From: Polaromonas sp.
GTDB taxonomy: Bacteria; Pseudomonadota; Gammaproteobacteria; Burkholderiales; Burkholderiaceae_C
DNA: 64,000 nucleotides
Assembly (NCBI GenBank): GCA_030654695.1
Contig: JAURWY010000006.1
Coordinates: 157,590-221,589 of the forward strand
Direction: 5' to 3'
Shown here one piece after another: positions 48,088 to 57,304 of the stretch; positions within the stretch are counted from its first letter, which is position 1, and each line of letters opens with the position of its first letter. The notes under the pieces are model-generated. The model was given only the letters and a program-made list of their open reading frames with translations, was not told where the DNA came from and made no database searches. The position numbers were made by a program, and so were the translations under genes.

Positions 48088-49304
48088 CGCACAATCTCAA
48101 TCACCGGTTCTAGCCAGTTACAGCCCACAAACGTCCGGCTGTCAATGTTCGCCACGGTGAACATCAGCGCCAAATCGCGCCACTGATAGTTGTCCAGCAA
48201 ATGGTTGTCACTGCTGGTCAGCGCAGTCGTGACCGAATAACTACCGGGCCCAAAATTAGCAGGGAAAGTGAAGTGGAATGTCACCAGCTCGTCAGCTTGC
48301 AGGTCTTCCAGCGGCCGTTCCATATGGTGCGTGTTGGTGCCATACATGGCTTGCCCCAGCCGGTCCTTGATCATGTAGCCCAACACCAAGCGGTCCACCG
48401 GCGCGTGCAAACGCACTTGCACTCTCAGGGTTACGCGGGCACCCACCGCCGCCGCCTCTATGGGTTCGCCACGCTCATTCAGCAGGGTAATGGCCTCCAC
48501 AGTGGCTTCGCCCGTACCCGACGTGGTTTGCACCCGCCCATCAGCCAGTGTGGTTTGCGTCACGGTTGAGTTTTCACGCTCGGCAATCAAGGCGTTGTAA
48601 AAATCCATGACCTCTTCAGGGCGACCCTCTCGCGCCAAGTGACCAGCGTCCAACAGAATGGCCCGGTCACAAATGGCCTGTATCGCGTTTCGGTCATGAC
48701 TGACGATCAACAAGGTCGTGCCCAGTTGGCCAAACTGCCTGATGCGCTCAAAACTCTTGTGCTGAAAATACGCATCACCTACCGACAGCGCCTCATCCAC
48801 GATCAACACATCTGGCCGCTTGGCTGTGGCCAGGCTGAAAGCCAGACGCATTTGCATGCCACTGGAATACACCCGCACAGGCTGGTCGATGTAATCGCCA
48901 ATTTCTGCAAAAGCCTCAATTTGCGGCATCAGCGCCGTTATTTCAGGCCCACTGAGCCCAATCAATTGCCCCGCCATGAAAGCGTTTTGGCGACCCGTGA
49001 AGTCAGGGTGAAAACCCATCCCCAGCTCTAGCAACGCCGTCACACGCCCTGAGATTTGCACGCTACCCGTGGTGGGCTGCGCGGTGCCGGTGATCAGCTT
49101 CAATAACGTACTTTTGCCAGCGCCATTGATGCCAATAATGCCCACCGCCTCGCCCGGATCAACACGAAAACTAATATCCTTCAGGACCCACTTGAGGGTG
49201 TGCCGCAGCCCCAAAAAAGGCAGAACCCACTCGGCCAGCCGCGACCAACGCGTGCCGTACTGCTTATAGGCCTTGCCCAAGGAGGTAACGTGTATGGTGC
49301 CCAT
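48084..49304 (-). CDS. wzt: Polysaccharide ABC exporter ATPase with carbohydrate-binding C-terminus
   Basis: The 406 residues contain a nucleotide-binding domain (Walker A GINGAGKST, 58-66; signature YSSGMQMRLAF; Walker B VLIVDEAL) and a C-terminal beta-sandwich from about residue 255 (Wzt-C type). That domain reads the cap at the end of a finished glycan before export. It pairs with the permease gene 31 nt upstream. Confidence 0.92.
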   Translation of the reverse strand: MGTIHVTSLGKAYKQYGTRWSRLAEWVLPFLGLRHTLKWVLKDISFRVDPGEAVGIIGINGAGKSTLLKLITGTAQPTTGSVQISGRVTALLELGMGFHPDFTGRQNAFMAGQLIGLSGPEITALMPQIEAFAEIGDYIDQPVRVYSSGMQMRLAFSLATAKRPDVLIVDEALSVGDAYFQHKSFERIRQFGQLGTTLLIVSHDRNAIQAICDRAILLDAGHLAREGRPEEVMDFYNALIAERENSTVTQTTLADGRVQTTSGTGEATVEAITLLNERGEPIEAAAVGARVTLRVQVRLHAPVDRLVLGYMIKDRLGQAMYGTNTHHMERPLEDLQADELVTFHFTFPANFGPGSYSVTTALTSSDNHLLDNYQWRDLALMFTVANIDSRTFVGCNWLEPVIEIVR

Positions 49305-49335
49305 TAAATGGCACCTTGAATCAAGGCTTTCGGCA

Positions 49336-50136
49336 TCACAGCTCGTCCACCATCTCGCCGGCCCGCTTGCGAAAAAGCTGCATGCCCAGCAGGCACAGCA
49401 ACAGTCCTAGCAATCCAGTAGGCACTAGCGAGCCCCAATCGGGCCATAACCCACTCACCAAAATGCCTTGGTAAGCCGTTATCAGCGGCGTCATGGGGTT
49501 CAGGGCAATCAAACCTCGAATCCCTTCATGCACCGCATTCAGTGGATAAACGATGGGCGTGAACCAAAACCAAAACTGTAGGACGATGCCAAAAAGTTGC
49601 CCCACATCCCGGAAAAACACATTCAACACCCCTAGCGACATCCCCAATCCCGTTGCAAAAATAACCTGTAGCACCAACACCGGAAAAACAGCCAAAAACG
49701 CCCAGCCTGGAAAATTGCCACTCAAAAGCAAAAACAGGGTAAAAAGCAGAAAAATAATTGCAAAGTTAAGTGCCGCGCTCAGCACCATAACGATAGGCAA
49801 ACAGAGACGAGGAAAGCTCAATTTTTTGAGCAAATTGGCGTTATCCAAAAAAACATTTTGGCCCCGCCCGACAATCTCCGAAAACAGGCCCCAGGTCAGC
49901 ACGCCCGCACACAAATAAATGCTGTAGCCAAAAGAAGAGGTCACACCTGGCAACTTAGCCTGCATGACTTGGGCAAAAATAACCGTGTAAACCACAATCA
50001 TGGCCAGTGGGTTGAGCACCGTCCACAGTGCGCCTAGCAGCGAATTGCGGTACTTGGACTGAAACTCACGCTTCACACTGCCCAAAATAAAACCGCGGTA
50101 GGCCACAACGCCCCTCAGCATGCCAATCGACATCAT
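49336..50136 (-). CDS. wzm: Polysaccharide ABC exporter permease
   Basis: The 266 residues have six membrane helices and the ABC-2 permease signature KREFQSKYRNSLLGALWTVL near the start, with PLAMIVVYTVIFAQVM following. It is the first gene of the minus-strand glycan operon and faces the FecR gene divergently. The 205-nt gap to that gene holds a short hairpin (50228-50244) not followed by T residues, and no clear promoter. Confidence 0.92.
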   Translation of the reverse strand: MMSIGMLRGVVAYRGFILGSVKREFQSKYRNSLLGALWTVLNPLAMIVVYTVIFAQVMQAKLPGVTSSFGYSIYLCAGVLTWGLFSEIVGRGQNVFLDNANLLKKLSFPRLCLPIVMVLSAALNFAIIFLLFTLFLLLSGNFPGWAFLAVFPVLVLQVIFATGLGMSLGVLNVFFRDVGQLFGIVLQFWFWFTPIVYPLNAVHEGIRGLIALNPMTPLITAYQGILVSGLWPDWGSLVPTGLLGLLLCLLGMQLFRKRAGEMVDEL

Positions 50137-50341
50137 GGCTTAACACCATGAGCCTGCATCCAGATCAAAAATGCGAGCATGGTTGAAGTCATTTTTTATG
50201 AAAGAAAGAATTTACCGCCCCCCTGAAAGACCCTTGGGGGGTCTGCCCATGAAGCAGCGAGAGATCATAGCAAACGATTTTCACTCGGCGTATCATGCTA
50301 ATCTTTCCAATCAGGGGCCAATATTCCAAAGGAACCATGGC

Positions 50342-51634
50342 ATGTTGCGTCGGTTGAATCAACTCGTTGTTAGTGTGGCCTTGCTGGCCGCAACCACTTT
50401 GGTACTGGCCGGGGAGGCTGGCCGCCTCGTCTTTGCGGCCGGTAGCGTGCACGTGGCGGGCCAGCCAGCCAGCACCAGCCACATGGTGATGGAGGGCGAC
50501 ACCATCGTGACCGGTGCCAACGGCCATGCCCATCTGAAAACAACGGACAACGGCTATCTCATCGTGCGGCCCGGCAGCCATGCACGTGTTGTTGCCTACC
50601 ATGTTGACTCGCAAAACCCGGCCAACACCCGCATCAAAATTGAACTTGTCCAGGGGGTTGCCCGCAGCATTTCCGGACAGGCCGTGCAGCAGTCCAAAGA
50701 TAATTTTCGTTTCAACACACCCGTGGCCGCTATTGGTGTGCGGGGCACGGACTTCACGGTGTATACCGACCAAACCACCTCCCGGGTGGTTGTCGCCGCT
50801 GGTGGCGTGGTCGTTAGCGGATTCATCGGCAGCTGCGGTCCGGCGGGTTCCGGCCCCTGCCAAGGCGCCAACAGCCGCGAACTGTTTGCAAACCAAACAG
50901 GTCAGCTATTGCAAGTGCTTTTGGGGCAGCCCGTCCCGCAGCTGCTGCGCAGCACCAGCTTGTCCCCTGACCTGACGTCGCCCCCAAGAGTCAACGAGCC
51001 AACAGCCAAAGCTTCTAGCACCGAAACCACTTCCGCAAAAGGCGGGCCGCTCAGCACACAAGATGGAACGGCCTTCATTACAGATCCCTTAGTCGGCGCG
51101 GCCATAGTGACCGACCCCTATGGCAAGATTATTTGGGGGCGTTGGCAGCCCCTGCTCGGCCAGCCCGCCAATATTGACTTTGTAAAAGGCGCTGAAGCCA
51201 AGGCTCAGCTGCTGGCCGTAGACAGTTATTTTGCTGTCATGCGCACCAACGGTGCAGACTGGCAAGCGCCTAACCAAGGCACGATGTCTTTTGAACTCAA
51301 GCAAAGCGAAGCCTTCATCCTAACGGGCCCTGCTAGCACCCCTGTGCCAGCCACCCTTGAAAACGGCCAGCTCAGGGTTGACTTTGCCAAGGCGTCATTT
51401 GCCACTGGCTTTGACCTCGTCAGCCAAAGCAAAGAACGTTTTAGCCTCAAAGCCCTAGGTGATGTGTCAGCCAGCGGGCTACTGCAGGGCGCAAGCCAAT
51501 TCAGTAGCGGCTCCAACATGCAGGTCAACGGTGCAGTGGGCCCACAAAACGGCGGCAGTGCTGCGTACATTTTCCAAAGTCGCATTGACAACAACCAACT
51601 GGCCATAGGCGGCGCCGCTTGGGTGAAAAAGTAA
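50342..51634 (+). CDS. FecR-domain secreted protein
   Basis: ATG 50342 has an AAAGGAA ribosome site and a signal peptide (MLRRLNQLVVSVALLAATTL through LAGEAG), giving 430 residues. The FecR domain (about 35-160) includes GDTIVTGANGHAHLKT and TPVAAIGVRGTDFTV. The C-terminal half is Ser/Thr/Gln-rich and unassigned. FecR-domain proteins without a sigma factor partner are common near surface-protein loci. It precedes the S-layer-like gene by 214 nt. Confidence 0.85.
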   Translation: MLRRLNQLVVSVALLAATTLVLAGEAGRLVFAAGSVHVAGQPASTSHMVMEGDTIVTGANGHAHLKTTDNGYLIVRPGSHARVVAYHVDSQNPANTRIKIELVQGVARSISGQAVQQSKDNFRFNTPVAAIGVRGTDFTVYTDQTTSRVVVAAGGVVVSGFIGSCGPAGSGPCQGANSRELFANQTGQLLQVLLGQPVPQLLRSTSLSPDLTSPPRVNEPTAKASSTETTSAKGGPLSTQDGTAFITDPLVGAAIVTDPYGKIIWGRWQPLLGQPANIDFVKGAEAKAQLLAVDSYFAVMRTNGADWQAPNQGTMSFELKQSEAFILTGPASTPVPATLENGQLRVDFAKASFATGFDLVSQSKERFSLKALGDVSASGLLQGASQFSSGSNMQVNGAVGPQNGGSAAYIFQSRIDNNQLAIGGAAWVKK

Positions 51635-51720
51635 CAACCCACCCAGCAACCAACCGACTTACCTCGCTTTACGGGATTTGTGTTGTGCCAACTCACAGAG
51701 AACTAAAGTTTTTTTCGTAA

Positions 51721-51736
51721 TGTGACGTACGTCACA
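51721..51736. promoter_or_regulatory. Perfect CRP-type palindrome upstream of the S-layer-like gene
   Basis: TGTGACGTACGTCACA is a 16-bp perfect palindrome with the exact TGTGA-N6-TCACA CRP consensus. It lies 112 nt before the start codon. The window encodes a regulator with CRP-like base-reading residues and a class III cyclase, so activation by cAMP-CRP is a direct prediction. Confidence 0.75.
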
Positions 51737-51798
51737 CTTCCAAAAGAAACGGACGGGCAAGATCACCGTCAGAACGTAAAAAGGTCGTGCTCCTCGGC

Positions 51799-51804
51799 TA
51801 TGAT
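51799..51804 (+). promoter_or_regulatory. Candidate -10 box of the S-layer-like gene
   Basis: TATGAT is the best -10 in the leader and has no good -35, as expected for an activator-dependent promoter. A start about seven bases downstream would put the CRP site centre near -82.5, on a helical face used by class I CRP sites. The implied leader is near 38 nt and carries AAGGA at 51834-51838. Confidence 0.4.
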
Positions 51805-51848
51805 CGAAAAGCGTTTATTTTTGTCAAATTAACAAGGAAACTTAAATC

Positions 51849-54800
51849 ATGGGTGCATTTACTTCAGAAGTTCAAAAACTTTACATCGCCTACTTCAATC
51901 GCCCAGCTGATCCAGGTGGTTTGGCTTATTGGGAAGGTCAAATGGCCGCAGGTGCAAGCCAAACCCAAGTGGCTAACAGCTTCAGCGCATCTGCTGAATA
52001 CCAAGCCATTTACGCTGGCAAAAACAACCTTGAGTTGATCGGTGCTCTGTATCAGAATCTGTTCGGTCGTACCGCTGACGCCGGTGGCCTGTTGTTCTGG
52101 GCTGGTGAAATGGCTAAGGGCACTGTCACTATCACCACCGTCGCCAGTGCTCTGGCAAGCGGCACCACAGCTGGTAGCGCTGACAACATCGCGATTACCA
52201 ACAAAATTGCAGCAGCCACAACATTCACTACCGCAATTGATACTGCCGAAGAAATCATTGCTTATTCAAAAGCTGCAGCCTTTGCCAAAGCCGGCACTTG
52301 GTTGAGCCCGGTAAAAGATGCAACCACATTGGCTGCAGCTGCTACCACCTTGACAGCTACAGTTGCTGATGCAGTTGCAGCAGGTTCTGCCTCAACTGGC
52401 CAGACTTTCACGCTCACTGCAGGTGTGAACACACTGACAGGTACGACTGGTAATGACACTTTCGACGCTCGCGCAACATTGGACTCGTGGACAGCACTTG
52501 ATGCAATCGACGGTGGTTTGGGTAATGACGTATTGAATGTAGCGACCACTGCAACTGCTGCACCAGTCGGTGCGACCGTAACTGGTGTTGAAACAATCGC
52601 CCTTTCAACTACTGGCGCTGGTTACACGATTGATACATCCGTTGCGGGTACTTTTACTGGTCTGACTTCGCTTTCAGTAGTCGACTCAACAGCAGGTGCT
52701 GTCGGTATTACAGCCGCCGCAACAACAGACATAACAACAGGCGCTATCGGCGCTCTGACAATTGATGGCGGCAAAGCTGTCGCAGCATCAACAACAACAG
52801 GTGCTGTTGCCATCGGCGGTACAACAGGCCCAGCGGGCGCAATTACTTTGGCTCATACAGCCCAAGCTGCAAGCACTATCTCCGTACTGGGTGGTACAAG
52901 CGCTACCGTCACAACGGCACAGGCTGTTGCTGGTGGTGCAGCTGGTGGAACAATCACTGTTGGTTCAGCCGCTAAAGCGCCTACAGGTGCTGTAATTGTC
53001 ACCAGTACATTGGCATCATCAAACGTTACTGACGGTGCAACATCTACTGCTGGTGCTATTTCCGTAACTGGTGGTTCGACAGTAACCGTTACTCAAAATA
53101 TTGCAGCTACAGCTGCAGCAGCATTAACAATTTTGACTGGCAGCGTTGCTGCAAATGCTACTGGCGGTGCAATTGGTATTACCGGCGGCGCTACGACAAC
53201 CTCTGCGACAGTTAATCAAACTGCTGCAGTAACGGCTGTTTCCTCAGCTACTGCAGGTGTTGCAGGTGTTATTGACGGTGCAGTAACTATTGCTGATAAA
53301 AATGCTGCTTCCGCCACGCTGGCTGGTACTATTTCAACAGTTAGCTTAACAAACTTTGGTAACTCAACTGTCGATTCAAGCGCTTTGACATCAGTCACGC
53401 TCGGCGGTACGGGTGGTACTTTTGGTATCGGTCGCGGTGCTTTGACAGCAACACCAACTGCAAATACGCTTGCATTGAATGTCGCAACATTGACAGGTAC
53501 AAACACAATTACGGACAACGAAGCGGCAACTGATGATGGTTTCACAACTATCAATCTTGCTAACTCGGGCACTTCGGTGATTGCTGATCTGGTCGCTGCT
53601 GACCTGGCAACATTGAACATCTCTGGTAATGGCAGCCTGACATTGACTGCTAACACCCTGGGTGGAGCAACAACGACAGCGATCACCAGCACATCAACTG
53701 GCTCAGTGACTTTGGGTGGTACGTTGGCTGCAGGCACCCTTTACACGGGCGGCGTGGGTGTTGACACCATTACTCTCGGAGCCTCAACCAAAGCCATTAC
53801 AACTGGTGAAGGCAATGATGTTGTGGGTATCACCGCTGCATTGGGTACCGGTGGTACTGTTGACGGTGGCGCTGGAACCAATACATTGAAGTTGACTGGT
53901 ACATTGGCCGCAACGTTGGATGACACAATTACATTCGCGACTGCAGTGAGCAACTTCAGCCGTCTGCAGCTCACGGATGGTGCAACTGTTAACCTGACGA
54001 ATCTTGATTCCATCAACTACGTTACATTGTCTGGCGGCGGTACAGCATCGCTGAGCGGCGCTGCGACGGGTGCGACATTGGTTGTAAGTGCAGCGGCAAC
54101 AAGCTCGACAGTGGCTTTGGCTGCCGATAGTTCAGCTGACACGTTGAATGTTGTGTTAACCAATGCAGCCAGTACTGACTACGGCACAGTGGTTGCAACA
54201 ACATTTGAAACTGTTGCATTGACTGCCACGGAATCAGGTACGCTTTCTACAGATGCTACTGTGATCGACACTGCTACAGTGATCTTGGATGACGCAACTG
54301 CAAAAACTATCACAGTTGATGGCAATGCAAACGTCGCATTGACATTCGCAGGTACTGCTTTAACAACTTTGAACGCAAGTGGTATGACCCGCGGTGGTAT
54401 CACCCTGACTACGGGTGCTTTGGCTGGTGCCGCAGCACTTACAGGTGGTGCTGGTGCCAACACGTTGGACGCAAAAGCTGCTGTTGCCGCTGTGACCCTG
54501 ACTGGTGGTGCTGGTGTCGATACGTTGTTGGGCTCTGTAACCATTGCATCAACCTTAAACGGTGGCGGTGGTAATGACATATTGACTGGTGGCGTAGCTG
54601 CAGACGTGATTACCGGCGGTGATGGCATCGATACATTCGTATTTACATCAGATGCGACTCAAGATGACGTGGCTGGCGCTTCAGCAGTTAACGGTGTTCT
54701 CATTAACTTGAGTTCAAGTGCGGTCACCACTGCAGCTGTTTTCACTGCTACTGCTAAGTATTTGACGGGCGTCGCAGCTTCTGTTGCATCTAACGCTGCA

Positions 54801-56036
54801 ACCTACATGTTTAACGGCGAGTCTAATACCAATGCTTCAGTTGTTGATACCTTGTCTGGTATTGAGAATGCCACTGGTACCGATTTGAGTGACTACATTA
54901 TTGGTTCCGACGGAACAAATAACCTGGTGGGCGGAGATGAAGCCGACTTGATCGACGGTGGCGCTGGTAATGATTACTTGGACTCATCAGTCGGTAATGA
55001 CATTGACACGATTATTGGCGGTGCTGGCGATGACACTTTTGTGTTGTCCGATGCAGGCGAAGCTGATGTTTGGGTTGAAGCGGCCAGTGGCGGTACAGAC
55101 ACTATTTATGTGGGTTCTGACTTGTCATTCGCTGGTTATGCAGTGGGTACAACAATTGCACTTGCAGCAGCAAATGCATCTTTAGCACAGTTCGAGCAGG
55201 TCGCTTTAGCTGCTGGTGTTGACGTGACATTCAACTCAGCTCAGGTCACTGGTCTGGCATTGAAGTTTGCTGAAACTGCAGCCGGTACGTCTTCTGTCGT
55301 TGTTACTGCATCTGTTGCTACTTCAGCCATTGACTTGTCTGGCTTTATTTTCAATCCAGGTGTTTACACTGCATCGAACGGCACGACTACTGTCCTGTCC
55401 GCAATGACCACTGGCACTGACTTGATCTACATCAACGGTGGTACTGGTATCAATGCAATTACAGGTACAACATATGCTGACGTGATTACTTCAGGCACTG
55501 GCGTCGATACCTTAAACATCACCAACGGTGGTACAGACACTATTGTTACAACTGTTGGTGTTGCGTATGCATCTAACGCTGCAGACGTGATAACAGGATT
55601 TACTGTTGGTGCTGCTGGTGATGTCTTGCAAATTGATATTTCTGACTCTACTGCTATCGGTGTTGGTAAAGAACTCCGGGCAGGTGGAGATATCGATACT
55701 GCAATTGCTGGAAACCTTGTCATTAAAGCCATTGCTAAAGATGCGGCCACCACACTTGCGGCTGGTGACGAAGCACTTGTTATCACTGGGACACTCGCAG
55801 ATGCTGCCGCTTTGGTAGCTTCTATCGGTACCACTGGTGTAATCACAAAGAACGATACTGAAGCAGCATCTATTGTTGTGATTTGGAATGATGGTACCAA
55901 TACATACGTTTCCGCAGTCCACGATGCAGGGACTGATGCAACGATGACTGCTGCAGATTTGACGGTGGTAAACATGGTTACCTTTGTTGGTGTGTTGACT
56001 GCTTGGAACACCGCTAACTTGGTAGCTGTCTCCTAA
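51849..56036 (+). CDS. S-layer-like RTX surface protein with N-terminal DUF4214 domain
   Basis: The 1395 residues have no signal peptide. A DUF4214 domain spans about 5-110 (KLYIAYFNRPADPGGLAYWE and a second LYQNLFGRTADAGGLLFW unit). A long Ala/Thr/Ser/Gly-rich beta-repeat region follows. Calcium-binding nonapeptide-like repeats lie near 196-207, 904-932 and 1024-1060 (GGAGNDYL, GGAGDDTF). I see no cysteine. This is the layout of type I-secreted S-layer or giant surface proteins such as RsaA relatives, with the export signal at the C-terminus. Base use is more A/T-ending than in neighbours. The T1SS at 26.9-33.2 kb is the probable exporter. Confidence 0.88.
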   Translation: MGAFTSEVQKLYIAYFNRPADPGGLAYWEGQMAAGASQTQVANSFSASAEYQAIYAGKNNLELIGALYQNLFGRTADAGGLLFWAGEMAKGTVTITTVASALASGTTAGSADNIAITNKIAAATTFTTAIDTAEEIIAYSKAAAFAKAGTWLSPVKDATTLAAAATTLTATVADAVAAGSASTGQTFTLTAGVNTLTGTTGNDTFDARATLDSWTALDAIDGGLGNDVLNVATTATAAPVGATVTGVETIALSTTGAGYTIDTSVAGTFTGLTSLSVVDSTAGAVGITAAATTDITTGAIGALTIDGGKAVAASTTTGAVAIGGTTGPAGAITLAHTAQAASTISVLGGTSATVTTAQAVAGGAAGGTITVGSAAKAPTGAVIVTSTLASSNVTDGATSTAGAISVTGGSTVTVTQNIAATAAAALTILTGSVAANATGGAIGITGGATTTSATVNQTAAVTAVSSATAGVAGVIDGAVTIADKNAASATLAGTISTVSLTNFGNSTVDSSALTSVTLGGTGGTFGIGRGALTATPTANTLALNVATLTGTNTITDNEAATDDGFTTINLANSGTSVIADLVAADLATLNISGNGSLTLTANTLGGATTTAITSTSTGSVTLGGTLAAGTLYTGGVGVDTITLGASTKAITTGEGNDVVGITAALGTGGTVDGGAGTNTLKLTGTLAATLDDTITFATAVSNFSRLQLTDGATVNLTNLDSINYVTLSGGGTASLSGAATGATLVVSAAATSSTVALAADSSADTLNVVLTNAASTDYGTVVATTFETVALTATESGTLSTDATVIDTATVILDDATAKTITVDGNANVALTFAGTALTTLNASGMTRGGITLTTGALAGAAALTGGAGANTLDAKAAVAAVTLTGGAGVDTLLGSVTIASTLNGGGGNDILTGGVAADVITGGDGIDTFVFTSDATQDDVAGASAVNGVLINLSSSAVTTAAVFTATAKYLTGVAASVASNAATYMFNGESNTNASVVDTLSGIENATGTDLSDYIIGSDGTNNLVGGDEADLIDGGAGNDYLDSSVGNDIDTIIGGAGDDTFVLSDAGEADVWVEAASGGTDTIYVGSDLSFAGYAVGTTIALAAANASLAQFEQVALAAGVDVTFNSAQVTGLALKFAETAAGTSSVVVTASVATSAIDLSGFIFNPGVYTASNGTTTVLSAMTTGTDLIYINGGTGINAITGTTYADVITSGTGVDTLNITNGGTDTIVTTVGVAYASNAADVITGFTVGAAGDVLQIDISDSTAIGVGKELRAGGDIDTAIAGNLVIKAIAKDAATTLAAGDEALVITGTLADAAALVASIGTTGVITKNDTEAASIVVIWNDGTNTYVSAVHDAGTDATMTAADLTVVNMVTFVGVLTAWNTANLVAVS

Positions 56037-56099
56037 GCCACCACCAAAGAAATAACCACCCCGAGCGCAAGCAAGGGGTCAAGTTAGTCTCTTCCAGAA

Positions 56100-56130
56100 C
56101 CCCACCGCTCACAAGGCAGTGGGGTTTTTT
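56100..56130 (+). terminator. Rho-independent terminator after the S-layer-like gene
   Basis: CCCCAC and GTGGGG pair across a 13-nt loop, followed by six T. It would limit read-through from the abundant S-layer transcript into the DUF6447-like gene 20 nt downstream. Confidence 0.8.
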
Positions 56131-56150
56131 CATTATCTAAAGGAAACTAC

Positions 56151-56369
56151 ATGGCCAGCATCAAAATCGACAACATGGACTACGACATCGACACCCTGAG
56201 TGCAGAAGCTAAAGCGCAGCTGCAAAGCCTGCAGTACTGTGATTCAGAGCTGGCACGACTACAAGCACAAGCGGCTGTGCTGCAAACTGCTCGTATGGCT
56301 TACAGCACGGCTTTGAAAGCTGCTCTGCCTGCTACAAAGGAAGCCATCGGAAAGTGTTTGCTGGCGTGA
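56151..56369 (+). CDS. DUF6447-like small protein, first copy
   Basis: The 72 residues begin MASIKIDNMDYDIDTLSAEA and continue with a helical QLQSLQYCDSELARLQAQAA segment. I match it to DUF6447 from memory. The AAAGGA ribosome site and spacing resemble those of the S-layer-like gene. A close paralog lies at 60126 behind the GT41 gene. Function unknown; association with the surface protein and its glycosyltransferase suggests an accessory role. No signal peptide is visible. Confidence 0.75.
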   Translation: MASIKIDNMDYDIDTLSAEAKAQLQSLQYCDSELARLQAQAAVLQTARMAYSTALKAALPATKEAIGKCLLA

Positions 56370-56381
56370 TCGGATCACACG

Positions 56382-56678
56382 TTATGCAGGGGATACATCG
56401 GTATGAATCTGTAAGCCCAGTGCATGAATCACCTTGAGGATCGTCGCGAAGCTAGGGTTGCCCTCGCCAGACAATGCTTTGTAGAGGCTTTCCCGACCAA
56501 GTCCTGTCTGCTTGGCTAATTGCGTCATGCCTTTGGCACGTGCCACAACCCCAAGCGCATGCGTGATGAACGCAGCATCGGCTCCTGCTTCTTCAAAGCA
56601 AGCGTCTAAGTAAGCAGCAATGTCCGCATCCGTTTTGAAGTGTTCGGCGGAATCCCACTTGGTGAGTTTGATGGTCAT
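56382..56678 (-). CDS. Addiction-module antidote, HTH type, orphaned from its toxin
   Basis: The 98 residues start MTIKLTKWDSAEHFKTDADI, then FITHALGVVARAKGMTQLAK and GLGRESLYKALSGEGNPSF, the helix-turn-helix of the antidotes that pair with small RelE-like toxins (COG3636 type). Its ATG overlaps the stop of an 18-codon toxin stub, so the operon layout survives although the toxin is lost. It may still act as a DNA-binding regulator. Confidence 0.85.
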   Translation of the reverse strand: MTIKLTKWDSAEHFKTDADIAAYLDACFEEAGADAAFITHALGVVARAKGMTQLAKQTGLGRESLYKALSGEGNPSFATILKVIHALGLQIHTDVSPA

Positions 56679-56731
56679 TTCAGTTCCTTAAACCATTGGT
56701 CAAAGGTCTTGGTGGTGAAAATTGCAGGCAT
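56675..56731 (-). pseudogene. N-terminal stub of a RelE/HigB-like toxin gene
   Basis: The frame reads MPAIFTTKTFDQWFKELK and stops at a TGA that overlaps the antidote ATG. MxxIxxTxxFDxWxxxLK is how toxins of the partner family begin; about 80 residues that should follow are absent. The deletion kept the start, the promoter and the coupling to the antidote. Confidence 0.7.
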
Positions 56732-56736
56732 GTTTT

Positions 56737-56764
56737 ATTGTATCCCAAAATATACAAAGATCAA
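56737..56764 (-). promoter_or_regulatory. Promoter with operator-like repeat for the stub/antidote operon
   Basis: On the minus strand, TTGATC and TACAAT are 16 nt apart, and the -10 ends 5 nt before the stub ATG. A TTGTAT/ATACAA inverted repeat (56738-56757) overlaps it and would suit autorepression by the antidote. Confidence 0.55.
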
Positions 56765-56801
56765 TCAAGTTCATCGCTTGGATGGGTGAGCTGGGGCGCA
56801 T

Positions 56802-56818
56802 GTGTAATCGGATTACAC
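56802..56818. repeat. 17-bp palindrome
   Basis: GTGTAATC and GATTACAC are perfect inverted arms around a single base. It lies between two TA loci in a stretch without a complete gene. The nearby minus-strand frame to about 56940 (ending VELTPIEVISEELLKV) may be a gene remnant, but I do not recognise it. Confidence 0.45.
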
Positions 56819-56944
56819 CTTGAGCAGTTCTTCAGAAATGACTTCAATTGGAGTCAACTCCACAGCACCTAGTCGGCCATCGCTATCCTGCCCAGTCCAG
56901 CCTCGACCACAGCGTCGAACTGGCACGCAACCTTTAAGTACTTG

Positions 56945-57304
56945 TCATAGGTACGATTGAAGCGCGCTGCCCGCTTTAACTTCCGTCTTGCGTGCGGCAC
57001 GTGCTTTGACACTGGGGATTGGGCGAATGTTCAATTCCACGCGCATGCCAGCACGGGTGGCCATGTTGACGAGTGCATCAAGGCTGAATTCACCAATCTT
57101 GCCCTTGAGCATTTGATTCAAGCGAGGCTGTGTCAGTCCCAATGTTTTGGCTGCTGCGACTTGGGTCAATCCGCTGGCCTCAAACCACTTGGAGATCACC
57201 ATCATGGTTTGGGAGCGCAGCAACAGGTTTTGTGCTTCTTCGGCATCGAACCCGAGATCGGCAAAGATGTTGGGGTTGCCTTTTGTAATTTTGAGATCAC
57301 TCAT
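56945..57304 (-). CDS. XRE-family antitoxin
   Basis: The 119 residues contain SGLTQVAAAKTLGLTQPRLN and QMLKGKIGEFSLDALVNMA, the helix-turn-helix of antitoxins paired with phage-Gp49-like toxins (HigA type). The ATG overlaps the toxin stop by 4 nt (57301-57304). It neutralises the toxin and represses the operon. Confidence 0.9.
   Translation of the reverse strand: MSDLKITKGNPNIFADLGFDAEEAQNLLLRSQTMMVISKWFEASGLTQVAAAKTLGLTQPRLNQMLKGKIGEFSLDALVNMATRAGMRVELNIRPIPSVKARAARKTEVKAGSALQSYL

Noticed and set aside
50228..50244. AGACCC/GGGTCT hairpin as terminator between wzm and the FecR gene
   Set aside because: No T run follows on either strand, and both genes start rather than end here.
51684..51697. 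TGTGCCAACTCACA as a second CRP site near the S-layer-like gene
   Set aside because: The half-sites are two bases too close and one is imperfect.
53216..53737. Long antisense open frame inside the S-layer-like gene (others at 54179-54628 and 55427-56011)
   Set aside because: The repetitive Ala/Thr/Val codon pattern leaves the opposite strand free of stops; the products are Val/Ala/Pro-rich with no family features.
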